A DNA stretch of 18,136 nucleotides from Bacillota bacterium (GCA_023434855.1 JAEYSJ010000400.1:1-18136); one strand, 5' to 3'. Positions 1 through 6,710 are shown, numbered from the stretch's first letter. The notes: generated by a model from the sequence alone, not told the origin. Numbers and translations are program-made.

Positions 1-70
<70 letters not shown>

Positions 71-236
71 GTTATTTATGAAGAACCTTGATGGCTCTTA
101 ATTAATTAAAGAAATTATTTGTTGACAGTATCGTTTGCACGATACCAGTCCGCACATCTGGCATATTGTTTAACCTTACATTGTTCAGTTTTCAGGGAAC
201 ACTTTCTTGCTTTCGCCATCTTGCGACAGCTTCTAT
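71..236 (-). promoter_or_regulatory. rrn leader (pre-16S spacer) with boxA-like element
   Basis: This is the transcribed leader between rrn P2 and 16S. At about 190-210 the minus strand reads GTTCCCTGAAAACTGAACA, close to the antitermination and processing element (boxA-like) found in Firmicute rrn leaders. At 128-145 there is a short hairpin, GTATCG and CGATAC around a TTTGCA loop. The rest is AT-rich and presumably pairs with the 3' flank of 16S in the RNase III processing stalk, which lies outside the window. No protein is encoded here. Confidence 0.7.
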
Positions 237-265
237 ATAATAACACGTTTCATTCATTGTGTCAA
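237..265 (-). promoter_or_regulatory. rrn promoter P2 (sigma-A type)
   Basis: On the minus strand, a consensus TTGACA (-35, 260-265) is followed after exactly 17 bp by TATTAT (-10, 237-242). The bases before the -10 are TGT, giving TGTTATTAT. It is the promoter nearest 16S and has the strength expected for stable RNA. Confidence 0.88.
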
Positions 266-312
266 TATATTTTTTCTGTCATATTTCGCCGTTGTTTTTC
301 AGCGACTTTTAA

Positions 313-341
313 ATAATAACACAAGGCTGCGGCACTGTCAA
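313..341 (-). promoter_or_regulatory. rrn promoter P1 (sigma-A type)
   Basis: On the minus strand, TTGACA (336-341), 17 bp spacer, TATTAT (313-318), again with TGT before the -10. It lies 76 bp upstream of P2, a tandem arrangement typical of bacterial rrn operons. Confidence 0.87.
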
Positions 342-416
342 GAGACTTTATCTTTATTTCTTCAGGCTCACGACCACTATTATACCTCACTTCCCTTTAT
401 ATATACATAATTGTGC

Positions 417-442
417 TAAAATAAAAAGCCGCTGCCACGGCT
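417..442 (-). terminator. Rho-independent terminator upstream of rrn P1
   Basis: On the minus strand the stem AGCCG/CGGCT around TGGCAG is followed by TTTTTATTTT. It lies downstream of the ATPase gene ending at 523 and upstream of the rrn promoters, so it insulates the rrn operon from the housekeeping cluster. Confidence 0.75.
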
Positions 443-481
443 ATGAGAAACAATTAACTACTGGGATAAGGAATAGCTATT

Positions 482-510
482 AAAAATATCCTTTATGCAT
501 GATATTTTTA
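482..510 (-). terminator. AT-rich hairpin just after the ATPase stop codon
   Basis: Inverted repeat AAAAATATC / GATATTTTT around a 10-11 nt loop, 12 bp past the stop codon of the minus-strand ATPase gene. The U-rich 3' arm could act as a weak intrinsic terminator in series with the one at 417-442. Confidence 0.5.
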
Positions 511-522
511 AGTCAGTTTCGA

Positions 523-1188
523 CTACCAGAAAGTCCGCGGCATAATCCGCTCCAGCTTTCGGACAGGATTCCCCATACAGTCGATATCACCCATCAATTC
601 AGCAATTACAGTAACCGCGGAAGTAGCTATCATTGGTAATCCCAAAATTCGTGCAGCCTCAAAAACTCCCTGAGCACCTCGCTGAACAATATCAACTGTT
701 GTTTCTTCATCCATATGAGTATTGTTTAAGAGCGCATCCACCCTGCCCAGAGTAGCAACGTAATCTACAATATTGTCTACCGAAGAAGTAAAAGGCCGCG
801 ACATATTAATGACTGCAATAATCTTCAGATAAGGGTTTGTGTCTGCTCCTTCAATTAGGTTAAAAATCCGGGCACCATGTACCCCATAACCTATATCCAT
901 AATAATATTGCCGGAACGTTTAAGCGCCCAGCGCATTGATCCTTTTATTACACTGCCCGCTTCCCCAAGTCCGACAGTATCGCGGGTTTCCCAGGCTAAC
1001 ACGTCAATTCCTAATGCTTCCAGTTCTTTTTTAATTGGACGAATAGTGTAACAAGGTTCAACGGTATCAAGATCAACCAAAGTAACAGGCAAGTTCTGGC
1101 GGCATAGATAAATAGCCCGGTTGACTGCATTTTCGCTCTTACCGCTGGCATATTCGCCAATATAAGCTTCAACTATAGGACTCTCCAC
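523..1188 (-). CDS. P-loop NTPase of the MinD/ParA/CobQ type, function unknown
   Basis: A protein of about 221 residues. Close to the N-terminus is a Walker A-like GEYASGKS (about residues 11-18), then a strand ending VTLVDLD (about 35-41), a position where MinD/ParA proteins have a catalytic or Walker A' aspartate, and a Walker-B-like IIMDIGYG. Later VINMSRPF and LLNNTHMD resemble the base-recognition end of SIMIBI NTPases. I know no specific function. I chose the GTG at 1188 because GGGAG lies 8 nt upstream; an upstream in-frame GTG at 1230 has no ribosome binding site and would add 14 residues. No transmembrane segment is seen. It sits between bofA and the rrn operon, where Bacillus has nothing comparable. 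It is bounded by hairpins on both sides, so it is probably its own transcription unit. Confidence 0.75.
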   Translation of the reverse strand: MESPIVEAYIGEYASGKSENAVNRAIYLCRQNLPVTLVDLDTVEPCYTIRPIKKELEALGIDVLAWETRDTVGLGEAGSVIKGSMRWALKRSGNIIMDIGYGVHGARIFNLIEGADTNPYLKIIAVINMSRPFTSSVDNIVDYVATLGRVDALLNNTHMDEETTVDIVQRGAQGVFEAARILGLPMIATSAVTVIAELMGDIDCMGNPVRKLERIMPRTFW

Positions 1189-1241
1189 ATAAAGCACTCC
1201 CTGCAAACTGAATCCGAACCCCTGGCTCACTTACATTATAA

Positions 1242-1294
1242 CCAAAAAGAAGCTGTTTAAAAACGCTCATTAGCCTGAGCATTCTAAACAGCTT
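1242..1294 (-). terminator. Terminator downstream of bofA
   Basis: Long stem with arms AAGCTGTTTA (1250-1259) and TAAACAGCTT (1285-1294), and an inner GCTCA/TGAGC pair. On the minus strand it is followed by CTTTTTGG. It separates bofA from the ATPase gene. Confidence 0.8.
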
Positions 1295-1336
1295 CCTCTT
1301 AGTAAGAGAAACTTGTTCATTGCGCCGTAAAAGAGA

Positions 1337-1609
1337 TCACGGAACAAAAATTTTAAACAAAATAAGCAGTATTACGCCCGGCAACCCCAGAAAGCCAGCT
1401 ACTAAGGCAGTAATGGGATTGATAGCGATAGTAAACCCCATATGCCCTCCTATGAAATTTACCACCCATAACATTGCCCCGCCAATTAATCCATTGTAGA
1501 CCAAACGAAGAATTAATTTAATCGGCATCAAAAATACGCGGCCTATTAAATACAATAAAACAATGCCAAAAGCATAAGCAATTATAACATTAAGTTCCAA
1601 TGCCGGCAT
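1337..1609 (-). CDS. bofA: Pro-sigmaK processing inhibitor BofA
   Basis: A 90-residue, very hydrophobic protein with two to three membrane segments and the BofA-family ending (INPITALVAGFLGLPGVILL, then ILFKIF). In Bacillus, BofA sits in the outer forespore membrane with SpoIVFA and holds the SpoIVFB protease inactive until engulfment is complete, delaying sigma-K activation. The ATG at 1609 is preceded by GAGGAGGTAATAGT; an in-frame ATG 8 codons upstream lies before that ribosome binding site and is rejected. It is downstream of recR and the DUF2508 genes, as in Bacillus. Its presence implies a sporulating lineage. Confidence 0.92.
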   Translation of the reverse strand: MPALELNVIIAYAFGIVLLYLIGRVFLMPIKLILRLVYNGLIGGAMLWVVNFIGGHMGFTIAINPITALVAGFLGLPGVILLILFKIFVP

Positions 1610-1743
1610 ACTATTACCTCCTCTACTATTCAATTTCCATTTATGACTACATATATTGTAGCCGAGAATTTACTTACTGTCATGTATTATTTGCAGTATA
1701 AACAGTTTATTCCCAATCAATGTTGCAGCAGCAAAAACGCTTT

Positions 1744-2034
1744 TTATATCCCGACGCAAGCTTCTTTTTCTGGTTCCATAGTAAATGGTGAATAGGTTAC
1801 TCCTTCTATACGTGCTTTTTTTAAAAGATACATATATCTTTTTTCAGTTGTCATGATCAGAAATACGGCGTAATCTATTAAATCTTGGTCTTCCACATAA
1901 TTAAAATATTTTTGCGCAAAAATCCAGTCTTTTTTAGCTTGTTCAACCATATCAACTAATGGCGGTACTACTTTAGCACTGCAATTATCGTCAGATAACC
2001 AACCGGGAAAAAATCTACCTAATGTTAACCGCAT
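1744..2034 (-). CDS. DUF2508 (YaaL-like) protein, copy 2
   Basis: A 96-residue protein. Residues about 27-80 form a helical region with pattern LVDMVEQAKKDW..AQ.YF..V.D.DLIDYAVFL..T.EKRY.YLLKKAR.EG, which aligns closely with the neighbouring gene at 2187-2453 and with the short YaaL/DUF2508 family that follows recR in Firmicutes. Function unknown. The start is the ATG at 2034, preceded by GGGGGAGAAAGAT; a longer frame to 2184 would cross the preceding gene's terminator and encode an unrelated hydrophobic extension, so I reject it. The N-terminal 25 residues and the C-terminal tail (ending EPEKEACVGI) differ from the sister copy. Confidence 0.8.
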   Translation of the reverse strand: MRLTLGRFFPGWLSDDNCSAKVVPPLVDMVEQAKKDWIFAQKYFNYVEDQDLIDYAVFLIMTTEKRYMYLLKKARIEGVTYSPFTMEPEKEACVGI

Positions 2035-2136
2035 ATCTTTCTCCCCCTTTTTTAATACATGCTCTACAAAATATATATAACAGCACGTCCAGATTATGCC
2101 TAAGAAAAAGAATTTATTTTCAAACAAGAAATACAG

Positions 2137-2172
2137 CAAAAAATTAAGCCGCTGGTTTGTTAAACCAACGGC
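2137..2172 (-). terminator. Terminator between the two DUF2508 genes
   Basis: Arms GCCGCTGGTTT (2148-2158) and AAACCAACGGC (2162-2172) form an 11-bp stem with one wobble pair. On the minus strand it is followed by TTAATTTTTTG. It starts 15 bp after the stop of the upstream DUF2508 gene, so the two paralogues are likely transcribed at different levels. Confidence 0.8.
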
Positions 2173-2186
2173 TTGTTGAGTCATTT

Positions 2187-2453
2187 TTAATTATTGCAGA
2201 GCGGATAGGATACACCTTCCTCCCGTGCCTTTTTCAATAAATAAATGTATTTCTTTTCGGCAGCGTGCATCAAGTATACGGCATGGTCCACTAAATCCTC
2301 GTCGCATACATTTTCATAATAGTTTTGCGCATTCAGCCACTCCAGCCTGGCCTGCTCCACCATATCAGGCCTAATTGACAGAGAATTGTTTTGCCCAACC
2401 TGGCTTTTCCGGGAATATCCCATTAATTTTCGCCATGTGAATGCAATGGTCAT
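2187..2453 (-). CDS. yaaL: DUF2508 (YaaL-like) protein, copy 1
   Basis: An 88-residue, mostly helical protein with the DUF2508 core DMVEQARLEW..AQNYYENV.DEDLVDHAVYLMHAAEKKYIYLLKKAREEGVSYP. This is the copy nearest recR, equivalent in position to Bacillus yaaL, whose function is unknown. The ATG at 2453 follows AGGAGGAG with an 8-nt gap. It has no membrane segment or cysteine motif. The N-terminus (about 25 residues) is basic and probably disordered. It is followed at once by a strong terminator and then by a diverged second copy. Confidence 0.85.
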   Translation of the reverse strand: MTIAFTWRKLMGYSRKSQVGQNNSLSIRPDMVEQARLEWLNAQNYYENVCDEDLVDHAVYLMHAAEKKYIYLLKKAREEGVSYPLCNN

Positions 2454-2517
2454 ATGTGCATCTCCTCCTGTTAGTAGATATTCCCAAAACAGGAGTATTT
2501 AAACATGCAAATTGCGA

Positions 2518-2536
2518 GCGTGTTTATAAAACACGC
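2518..2536. repeat. 19-nt palindrome upstream of DUF2508 copy 1
   Basis: GCGTGTTT-ATA-AAACACGC is a perfect two-fold symmetric site 65 bp upstream of the DUF2508 start codon. It has no T-run on either side, so it is a better candidate for an operator or part of the adjoining repeat than for a terminator. Confidence 0.45.
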
Positions 2537-2550
2537 AACCTTAATTTAAA

Positions 2551-2858
2551 GAGGCTGATTAAAAATGTTCAGACGCGAAGCGTGATGACGTTCTGGTTGA
2601 GTTCGTCTTGCCAGAAAGGTTCGTGCGGGGAATGCGCTGTGCCGCGTACGAAGTGTGTACGCCCGCACAGGCAACATGTGTATAACCACGAAATCGGTCG
2701 ATCAATCGAATAATTGAACCAAAGCCTGTTCGAAAGCGCACAAGCAACCGCAAGAACACGTTTTGATTGAGACCAATTTACCATCGCAGTCGACTAATAT
2801 GTCAATATAGCTACCGTAGTCGGTACGGCGAAGCAGATGGGCGTTTTTAATCAGACTC
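2551..2858. mobile_element. Candidate MITE-like intergenic repeat element
   Basis: The 308 bp between recR and the DUF2508 gene begin with GAGGCTGATTAAAAA and end with the inverse of GAGTCTGATTAAAAA, a 14/15 terminal inverted repeat. The inside is more GC-rich than the flanks and full of short hairpins: TTCTGG/CCAGAA (2591-2616), GTGCGGG/CCCGCAC (2623-2668) enclosing GCGTAC/GTACGC (2644-2662), and ACCG/CGGT near 2813-2824. Both strands have short open frames, but none has a plausible start or recognisable protein. The right end stops 4 bp short of the recR stop codon. A target duplication is not obvious. A non-autonomous transposable element or a REP/BIME-like repeat fits best; one copy alone cannot prove it. 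Confidence 0.5.
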
Positions 2859-2862
2859 TATT

Positions 2863-3459
2863 TTACATTTCGCGGCGGTTCTCTAAAGCCTTAGACAACG
2901 TCACCTCATCGGCGTATTCTAAATCTCCGCCCACAGGCAAGCCATGGGCAATACGGGTAACTTTAATCCCCAAAGGCTTAAGCAACCGGGCGAGATACAT
3001 AGCTGTTGCCTCGCCTTCCACATCAGGATTGGTAGCCATGATGACTTCCTGAACACTGCCTGCCGTTAACCGCGCCAATAATTCCTTAATGCGCAGATCG
3101 TCCGGCCCTACCCCTTCTAACGGCGATAATGAACCATGCAGCACATGGTATAACCCGCGATAATCCCGAGTGCGTTCCATTGCGGCAACATCTCGCGGCT
3201 GTTCAACCACACACAGCAAAGCATGATCCCGTTCAGCAGACTGACAAATTCTGCATGGATTGCAATCCGTTAAATTAAAACATACTTCACAATAACTAAT
3301 TTTTTCTTTCGCTTCAATTATCGCCTGGACTAATGCCTGTGCCCGGCCCTTATCCATATCCAGGACATGATAAGCCAGTCTTGCAGCTGATTTCGGCCCA
3401 ATGCCGGGTAAAGCGCGAAACTGCTCAACCAGCTTTGCCAACGGCGCTATGTATTGCAT
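2863..3459 (-). CDS. recR: Recombination mediator RecR
   Basis: 198 residues, the usual RecR length. Order of parts: helix-hairpin-helix [13 protein letters not shown] (17-29), four-cysteine zinc finger (C57, C60, C69, C72), Toprim domain with VVEQPRD (84-90) and [11 protein letters not shown] (143-153), and the C-terminal Walker-B-like region near [12 protein letters not shown]. RecR acts with RecO and RecF to load RecA on SSB-coated single-stranded gaps. The ATG at 3459 is 3 bp past the stop of the YbaB gene and has only a weak ribosome binding site (TAGAG), so translation is probably coupled to ybaB. The dnaX-ybaB-recR order is widely conserved. Confidence 0.97.
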   Translation of the reverse strand: MQYIAPLAKLVEQFRALPGIGPKSAARLAYHVLDMDKGRAQALVQAIIEAKEKISYCEVCFNLTDCNPCRICQSAERDHALLCVVEQPRDVAAMERTRDYRGLYHVLHGSLSPLEGVGPDDLRIKELLARLTAGSVQEVIMATNPDVEGEATAMYLARLLKPLGIKVTRIAHGLPVGGDLEYADEVTLSKALENRREM

Positions 3460-3462
3460 ACT

Positions 3463-3789
3463 CTAAAATAATCCGGGCGGCAGATTTAAACCACCGGTAA
3501 GCTTGCCCATTTCCTGCGCCATCATGTCATCGACTTTTTTCAATGCTTCATTAACGGCGGCAGCCACCAAATCTTCCAGCATTTCAACATCTTCAGGATC
3601 CACTGCTGAAGGCGCAATCTTAATCGACTGAATTTGCTTCTCACCGCTAATAACTACTTTTACCGCACCGCCCCCAGCCGAAACTTCCAAAGTACGGCTT
3701 TTTAATTCCTCCTGCAGTTTAGCCATATCAGCCTGCAATTTTTGCACTTTTTTCATCATACCAGCCATATTACCCATATTTCCGAACAT
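3463..3789 (-). CDS. ybaB: YbaB/EbfC family nucleoid-associated protein
   Basis: A 108-residue protein beginning with a glycine/methionine-rich tract (MFGNMGNMAGMMKK), then a coiled-coil helix (VQKLQADMAKLQEELKSR), a beta region with VSAGGGAVKVVISGEKQI, and a C-terminal helix with ALKKVDDMMAQEMGKLTGG. That is the full YbaB/EbfC (YaaK) layout. These are small dimeric DNA-binding proteins of the nucleoid, linked to replication and recombination by gene neighbourhood. The ribosome binding site is strong (GAGGAGGG, 7 nt before the ATG at 3789). It follows dnaX by 23 bp and overlaps functionally with recR. Confidence 0.95.
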   Translation of the reverse strand: MFGNMGNMAGMMKKVQKLQADMAKLQEELKSRTLEVSAGGGAVKVVISGEKQIQSIKIAPSAVDPEDVEMLEDLVAAAVNEALKKVDDMMAQEMGKLTGGLNLPPGLF

Positions 3790-3812
3790 ATAATAGCCCT
3801 CCTCATATTTCT

Positions 3813-5576
3813 CTAATCTTCTTTTATCACTTTACCGCCAAACATCTTCAAAGCCTGGCGCAAAGCGGGATGTTCTTCTTCCGCTATTTCCGCCGTCGTT
3901 TCCGGTTGAGACTGCTTCGCTGACGGCGGAACATCAGCCGGCTTTGTTGGCCGCGCAGGAGGAGCGGCACTGCCTAATACGCAGTTTAACCGCACTTCCT
4001 TGCCGTAAACCTGCAACAATATCTTCTCGACAATAGCACGGAAATCCTCTTTCTCGGTACGCTCTTTTGAAAAAGCGGCACCGAACTGTACAGTAGCCTG
4101 CTTATCATCCAGGCCTATCAACTGCCCCTGGCTAACACAGGCATGGACAGAACGTTTACCATTCGCCAGCAGTTCTTTAAGCACCTTATCCCAGATGTCA
4201 TTAATATCAGTCTCGACAAACCCCGCTTGCGGAGACTTAGTATTTGGCCCCTCCATCACTGCCTTAGTAATAGTTATTTCTTCAGCTGGTTGAGCAGAAC
4301 CGGTAGGTTCACATGAATCAGCGGTATCTGTTTCACCGATACCGCCAATACTGATATCAGCATGGTGATCCAGAACCGGCGTCACCTCGGCAACATATGG
4401 CGCTGACTGTTCACCGCCTATGGTCCCCCTGCCGGCCAGTTTAGCTTCTAATATTGACACCCGTTCCTGTAAAGCCATTATATCCTCGCTGGCAGCCCTC
4501 CGGCAAATTGATAAAAAGGCCATTTCGGCAGCAATTCGCGGTTCGGACGCCCATTTAACTTCATTGGCAGCCTCATGTAATATCTGAATAATTTTAACTA
4601 ATTCATTGTGGGAAAACTTTTCGCTTTGCTCTGCCAGCACCTTTCTATCTTCACTATACATTTCTATACCTTCAGCATTAGGTGCAGCCTTATACAACAT
4701 TAAACTGCGGATATGTAGTGACAACTCGATTAATATTTGCCGCACATCCTTACCCATAGTAAGCAGTTCATCAAGGGTTAGCAGCACACCTCTGGCGTCA
4801 CGTTCGGCCAGCGTTTCGGTCAAACGCCAAACCCATTCGTGACCGATCAGCCCCAGTAATTGCCGCACCTTTGCCGCCGTCACTGCGTTGCCTTCCAGTG
4901 TAGTACACTGATCAAGGACACTCAAAGCATCACGCAAACCGCCCTCCGCGTGCACAGCAATAAGCCGGAGAGCATCAGGTGCAACATCAATTTTATTATG
5001 GGCTGTCACTTCCGCCAGACGTTCCTCAATTTCCCGCACCCCAATCCTCCGGAAATCATAACGCTGACATCGGGAATGGATAGTAGCAGGAATTTTATGA
5101 GCTTCAGTAGTCGCCAGGATAAATACAACATGAGCCGGCGGTTCTTCTAAAGTCTTTAACAAAGCATTAAAAGCTTCGGTAGTTAACATATGTACTTCGT
5201 CAATTATATATACTTTATACTTGCCGTCTACCGGCGCAAACTTTACTGTTTCCCGTAAATCACGGATTTCATCAATACCCCGGTTAGATGCCGCATCAAT
5301 TTCAAATACATCCATAGAAGAGCCTGTAGTTATTTTTTCACAATTAGGACAAGCATTACAAGGTTTCGGTGTGGGGCCATGGACACAATTTAGCGCCTTA
5401 GCCATAATTTTAGCTGTACTGGTCTTGCCGGTACCCCGCGGACCGGCAAACAAATAGGCATGGGCAATACGTCCGGTAGTAATGGCATTTTTCAGCGTAA
5501 CGCTGATATGATCCTGCCCTACCAAACTGTCAAAATCCTGTGGTCGCCATTGACGGTACAATGCTACATAGGCCAC
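3813..5576 (-). CDS. dnaX: DNA polymerase III subunit gamma/tau (DnaX)
   Basis: 587 residues. The N-terminal half is the AAA+ clamp-loader ATPase: YRQWRPQDFDSLVGQ at 7-21, Walker A GPRGTGKT (45-52), zinc-binding cysteines C64, C73, C76 and C79, Walker B with DEVH (126-129), sensor ATTE and the arginine-finger SRC (168-170). After domain III comes a variable linker and a C-terminal tau-like part ending ALKMFGGKV, which in the family contacts the polymerase. I start at the GTG at 5576 because GAGGGGGG lies 7 nt upstream; an in-frame ATG at 5609 falls inside the terminator of the SRP RNA. There is room for only about 30 bp between that terminator and the start, so no separate promoter fits. I saw no frameshift signal for a short gamma form, though I did not search exhaustively. 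Confidence 0.96.
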   Translation of the reverse strand: MAYVALYRQWRPQDFDSLVGQDHISVTLKNAITTGRIAHAYLFAGPRGTGKTSTAKIMAKALNCVHGPTPKPCNACPNCEKITTGSSMDVFEIDAASNRGIDEIRDLRETVKFAPVDGKYKVYIIDEVHMLTTEAFNALLKTLEEPPAHVVFILATTEAHKIPATIHSRCQRYDFRRIGVREIEERLAEVTAHNKIDVAPDALRLIAVHAEGGLRDALSVLDQCTTLEGNAVTAAKVRQLLGLIGHEWVWRLTETLAERDARGVLLTLDELLTMGKDVRQILIELSLHIRSLMLYKAAPNAEGIEMYSEDRKVLAEQSEKFSHNELVKIIQILHEAANEVKWASEPRIAAEMAFLSICRRAASEDIMALQERVSILEAKLAGRGTIGGEQSAPYVAEVTPVLDHHADISIGGIGETDTADSCEPTGSAQPAEEITITKAVMEGPNTKSPQAGFVETDINDIWDKVLKELLANGKRSVHACVSQGQLIGLDDKQATVQFGAAFSKERTEKEDFRAIVEKILLQVYGKEVRLNCVLGSAAPPARPTKPADVPPSAKQSQPETTAEIAEEEHPALRQALKMFGGKVIKED

Positions 5577-5602
5577 TGTGCTACCCCCCTCTTTACCGGT
5601 AT

Positions 5603-5636
5603 ATACCAAAAAGCAACCAGATAACCTGGCTGCTTC
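5603..5636 (-). terminator. Terminator between SRP RNA and dnaX
   Basis: On the minus strand, stem GCAGCCAG / CTGGTTGC with loop GTTAT is followed by TTTTTGG. It ends about 30 bp before the dnaX start codon. It would give the SRP transcript its 3' end and limit read-through into dnaX. Confidence 0.82.
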
Positions 5637-5669
5637 AAATCGATCAGTTCTTATTTATATCATTGTTTT

Positions 5670-5805
5670 TAAAGTCGGACTACGGCAACAATCAGGCACC
5701 CTTGCGGCACATAAAGATTATCACTTACCGTTGCTCCCTTCCGGACCTGGCGGGATTCATGAGTCCCTATTGCGCAAGACCCGACTCCTGCCGCAGTCCC
5801 ACCCT
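5670..5805 (-). ncRNA. ffs: Signal recognition particle RNA, S domain (4.5S-like)
   Basis: The minus strand contains the SRP RNA core: GGTCCGGAAGGGAGCA with the GGAA tetraloop, flanked by the asymmetric and symmetric loops, then GTGCCGC and GGGTGCC as in Bacillus scr. The outer helix GGACTGCGGCA (5789-5799) pairs with TTGCCGTAGTCC (5677-5688), enclosing the CTTGCGCAAT and GACTCATGAATCC strands. It binds Ffh and FtsY for cotranslational targeting to the membrane. A good promoter at 5880-5908 and a terminator at 5603-5636 imply a primary transcript of about 265 nt, but I can fold only this S domain with confidence. The 5' 70 nt do not match the Alu domain of Bacillus-type large SRP RNA as I recall it. 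Confidence 0.92.
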
Positions 5806-5808
5806 AAA

Positions 5809-5873
5809 AACATAAGCCGTTTGGCGGCTTGAATCGAACATGCCTGTTTCTGAAACGCATCCTCTCATCTCTC
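5809..5873 (-). other. 5' leader of the SRP transcript with two hairpins
   Basis: Between the predicted start and the S domain the RNA can form ATGC-GTTTC/GAAAC-GCAT (about 5840-5860) and AAGCCG/CGGCTT (about 5815-5833), the latter followed by ATGTTTTT. Between them is GTTCGATTC, which looks like a tRNA T loop. This segment may be a reduced Alu-like domain, a processed leader, or an attenuator; I cannot decide from one sequence. Confidence 0.4.
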
Positions 5874-5879
5874 TATGGG

Positions 5880-5908
5880 ATTATAGCATACATAAGACGG
5901 TTACGCAA
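5880..5908 (-). promoter_or_regulatory. SRP RNA (and probably dnaX) promoter
   Basis: On the minus strand, TTGCGT (-35, 5903-5908), 17 bp, then consensus TATAAT (-10, 5880-5885). Transcription would start near 5873. No other promoter is evident before dnaX, so read-through from here may also drive dnaX-ybaB-recR. Confidence 0.8.
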
Positions 5909-6019
5909 GTACGTACAATTATGTATTTTGGGGAATAAAAACCAGACTTTAACGAAGGACGGTATATCAATAATTGACCCATCGGAAAATTATATGCTAT
6001 GGTAAAGCTTTTAAACTTA

Positions 6020-6448
6020 TTAAGACATTTTGGAAATATGTTTATTTATAAAATAACAAGATATGATAGAAAGAATTAACACAGAAACAAATCCATATTT
6101 ACAAGTTGGCGCTATGACACTACACACCAAAGATATGACACATGAAAAATAATATGCATAAGCTGACCATTTTTTCATGTTCAATAGACCAAACCCGCTA
6201 ATTCCCATAACGAACATATCAGTAAAATCAAAAGAGTTTTCTAAATTTAGCGGCTCGAATAGTATTCTAAAGATACCAATAAACGAAAGGATATTTAGCA
6301 CACCTATAATTGTTATAGAAATTGGTCGTTTTGTATTTTTAATTACATTATTTATCGAGACAGAGCTTTCTTTTAAGCTGGCACCACAATTTGAACAAAA
6401 TTTGACTGTACCAGTGTTTGCCATGCCACAATTCGAACAATTTAGCAT
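6020..6448 (-). CDS. Zinc-ribbon membrane protein of unknown function
   Basis: 142 residues. The N-terminus is a small zinc ribbon with two CxxC pairs (C4, C7, C18, C21; pattern NCSNCG...FCSNCGASL). After a polar linker come about four hydrophobic segments (roughly residues 43-63, 75-90, 96-112 and 117-134), so the ribbon probably faces the cytoplasm and the rest lies in the membrane. Such ribbon-plus-membrane proteins are common in Firmicutes and mostly uncharacterised. The ATG at 6448 has AAGGAG 10 nt upstream. The gene is AT-rich compared with the dnaX cluster and stands alone, which suggests an accessory insertion. No terminator is obvious after it. Confidence 0.7.
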   Translation of the reverse strand: MLNCSNCGMANTGTVKFCSNCGASLKESSVSINNVIKNTKRPISITIIGVLNILSFIGIFRILFEPLNLENSFDFTDMFVMGISGFGLLNMKKWSAYAYYFSCVISLVCSVIAPTCKYGFVSVLILSIISCYFINKHISKMS

Positions 6449-6618
6449 AAACAGATTACTCCTTAATTACAATACGACATTCCTGACGAGGGTAGTTTTT
6501 TCGAAACGTGTCATGTTAGGATGCCTTTAGGCCAATCCATAAATGCACCATCTTTCTGCAATCCAACATATTAATGTTAATACACATTTGTTAATAATTA
6601 TCCCTAAATATAAATAAA
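6449..6618. other. Intergenic region between divergent small membrane genes
   Basis: The 170 bp between the zinc-ribbon gene (minus) and the promoter of the small gene at 6711 (plus) hold a short palindrome GCCTTTAGGC (6522-6531) and AT-rich sequence. I could not identify the promoter of the zinc-ribbon gene with confidence. Confidence 0.35.
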
Positions 6619-6647
6619 TTGTCAAATTTTCCTAAACGTGATATACT
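6619..6647 (+). promoter_or_regulatory. Promoter of the small membrane peptide gene
   Basis: TTGTCA (6619-6624), 17 bp, TATACT (6642-6647). Only two of the twelve hexamer positions depart from the sigma-A consensus. It precedes the tiny reading frame at 6711 by a leader of about 55 nt. Confidence 0.65.
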
Positions 6648-6710
6648 TAAAAACACCTTATAAAGTTATTAATAATTTATGGGCGAATTAATATCTAGGA
6701 GTGAATTTTT

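Noticed and set aside
119..410. Two plus-strand open frames across the rrn control region
   Set aside because: They overlap both rrn promoters and the pre-16S leader, and neither has a ribosome binding site.
2441..2784. Open frames on both strands inside the putative 308-bp element
   Set aside because: Produced by the GC-rich hairpins; no start signals and no protein-like composition.
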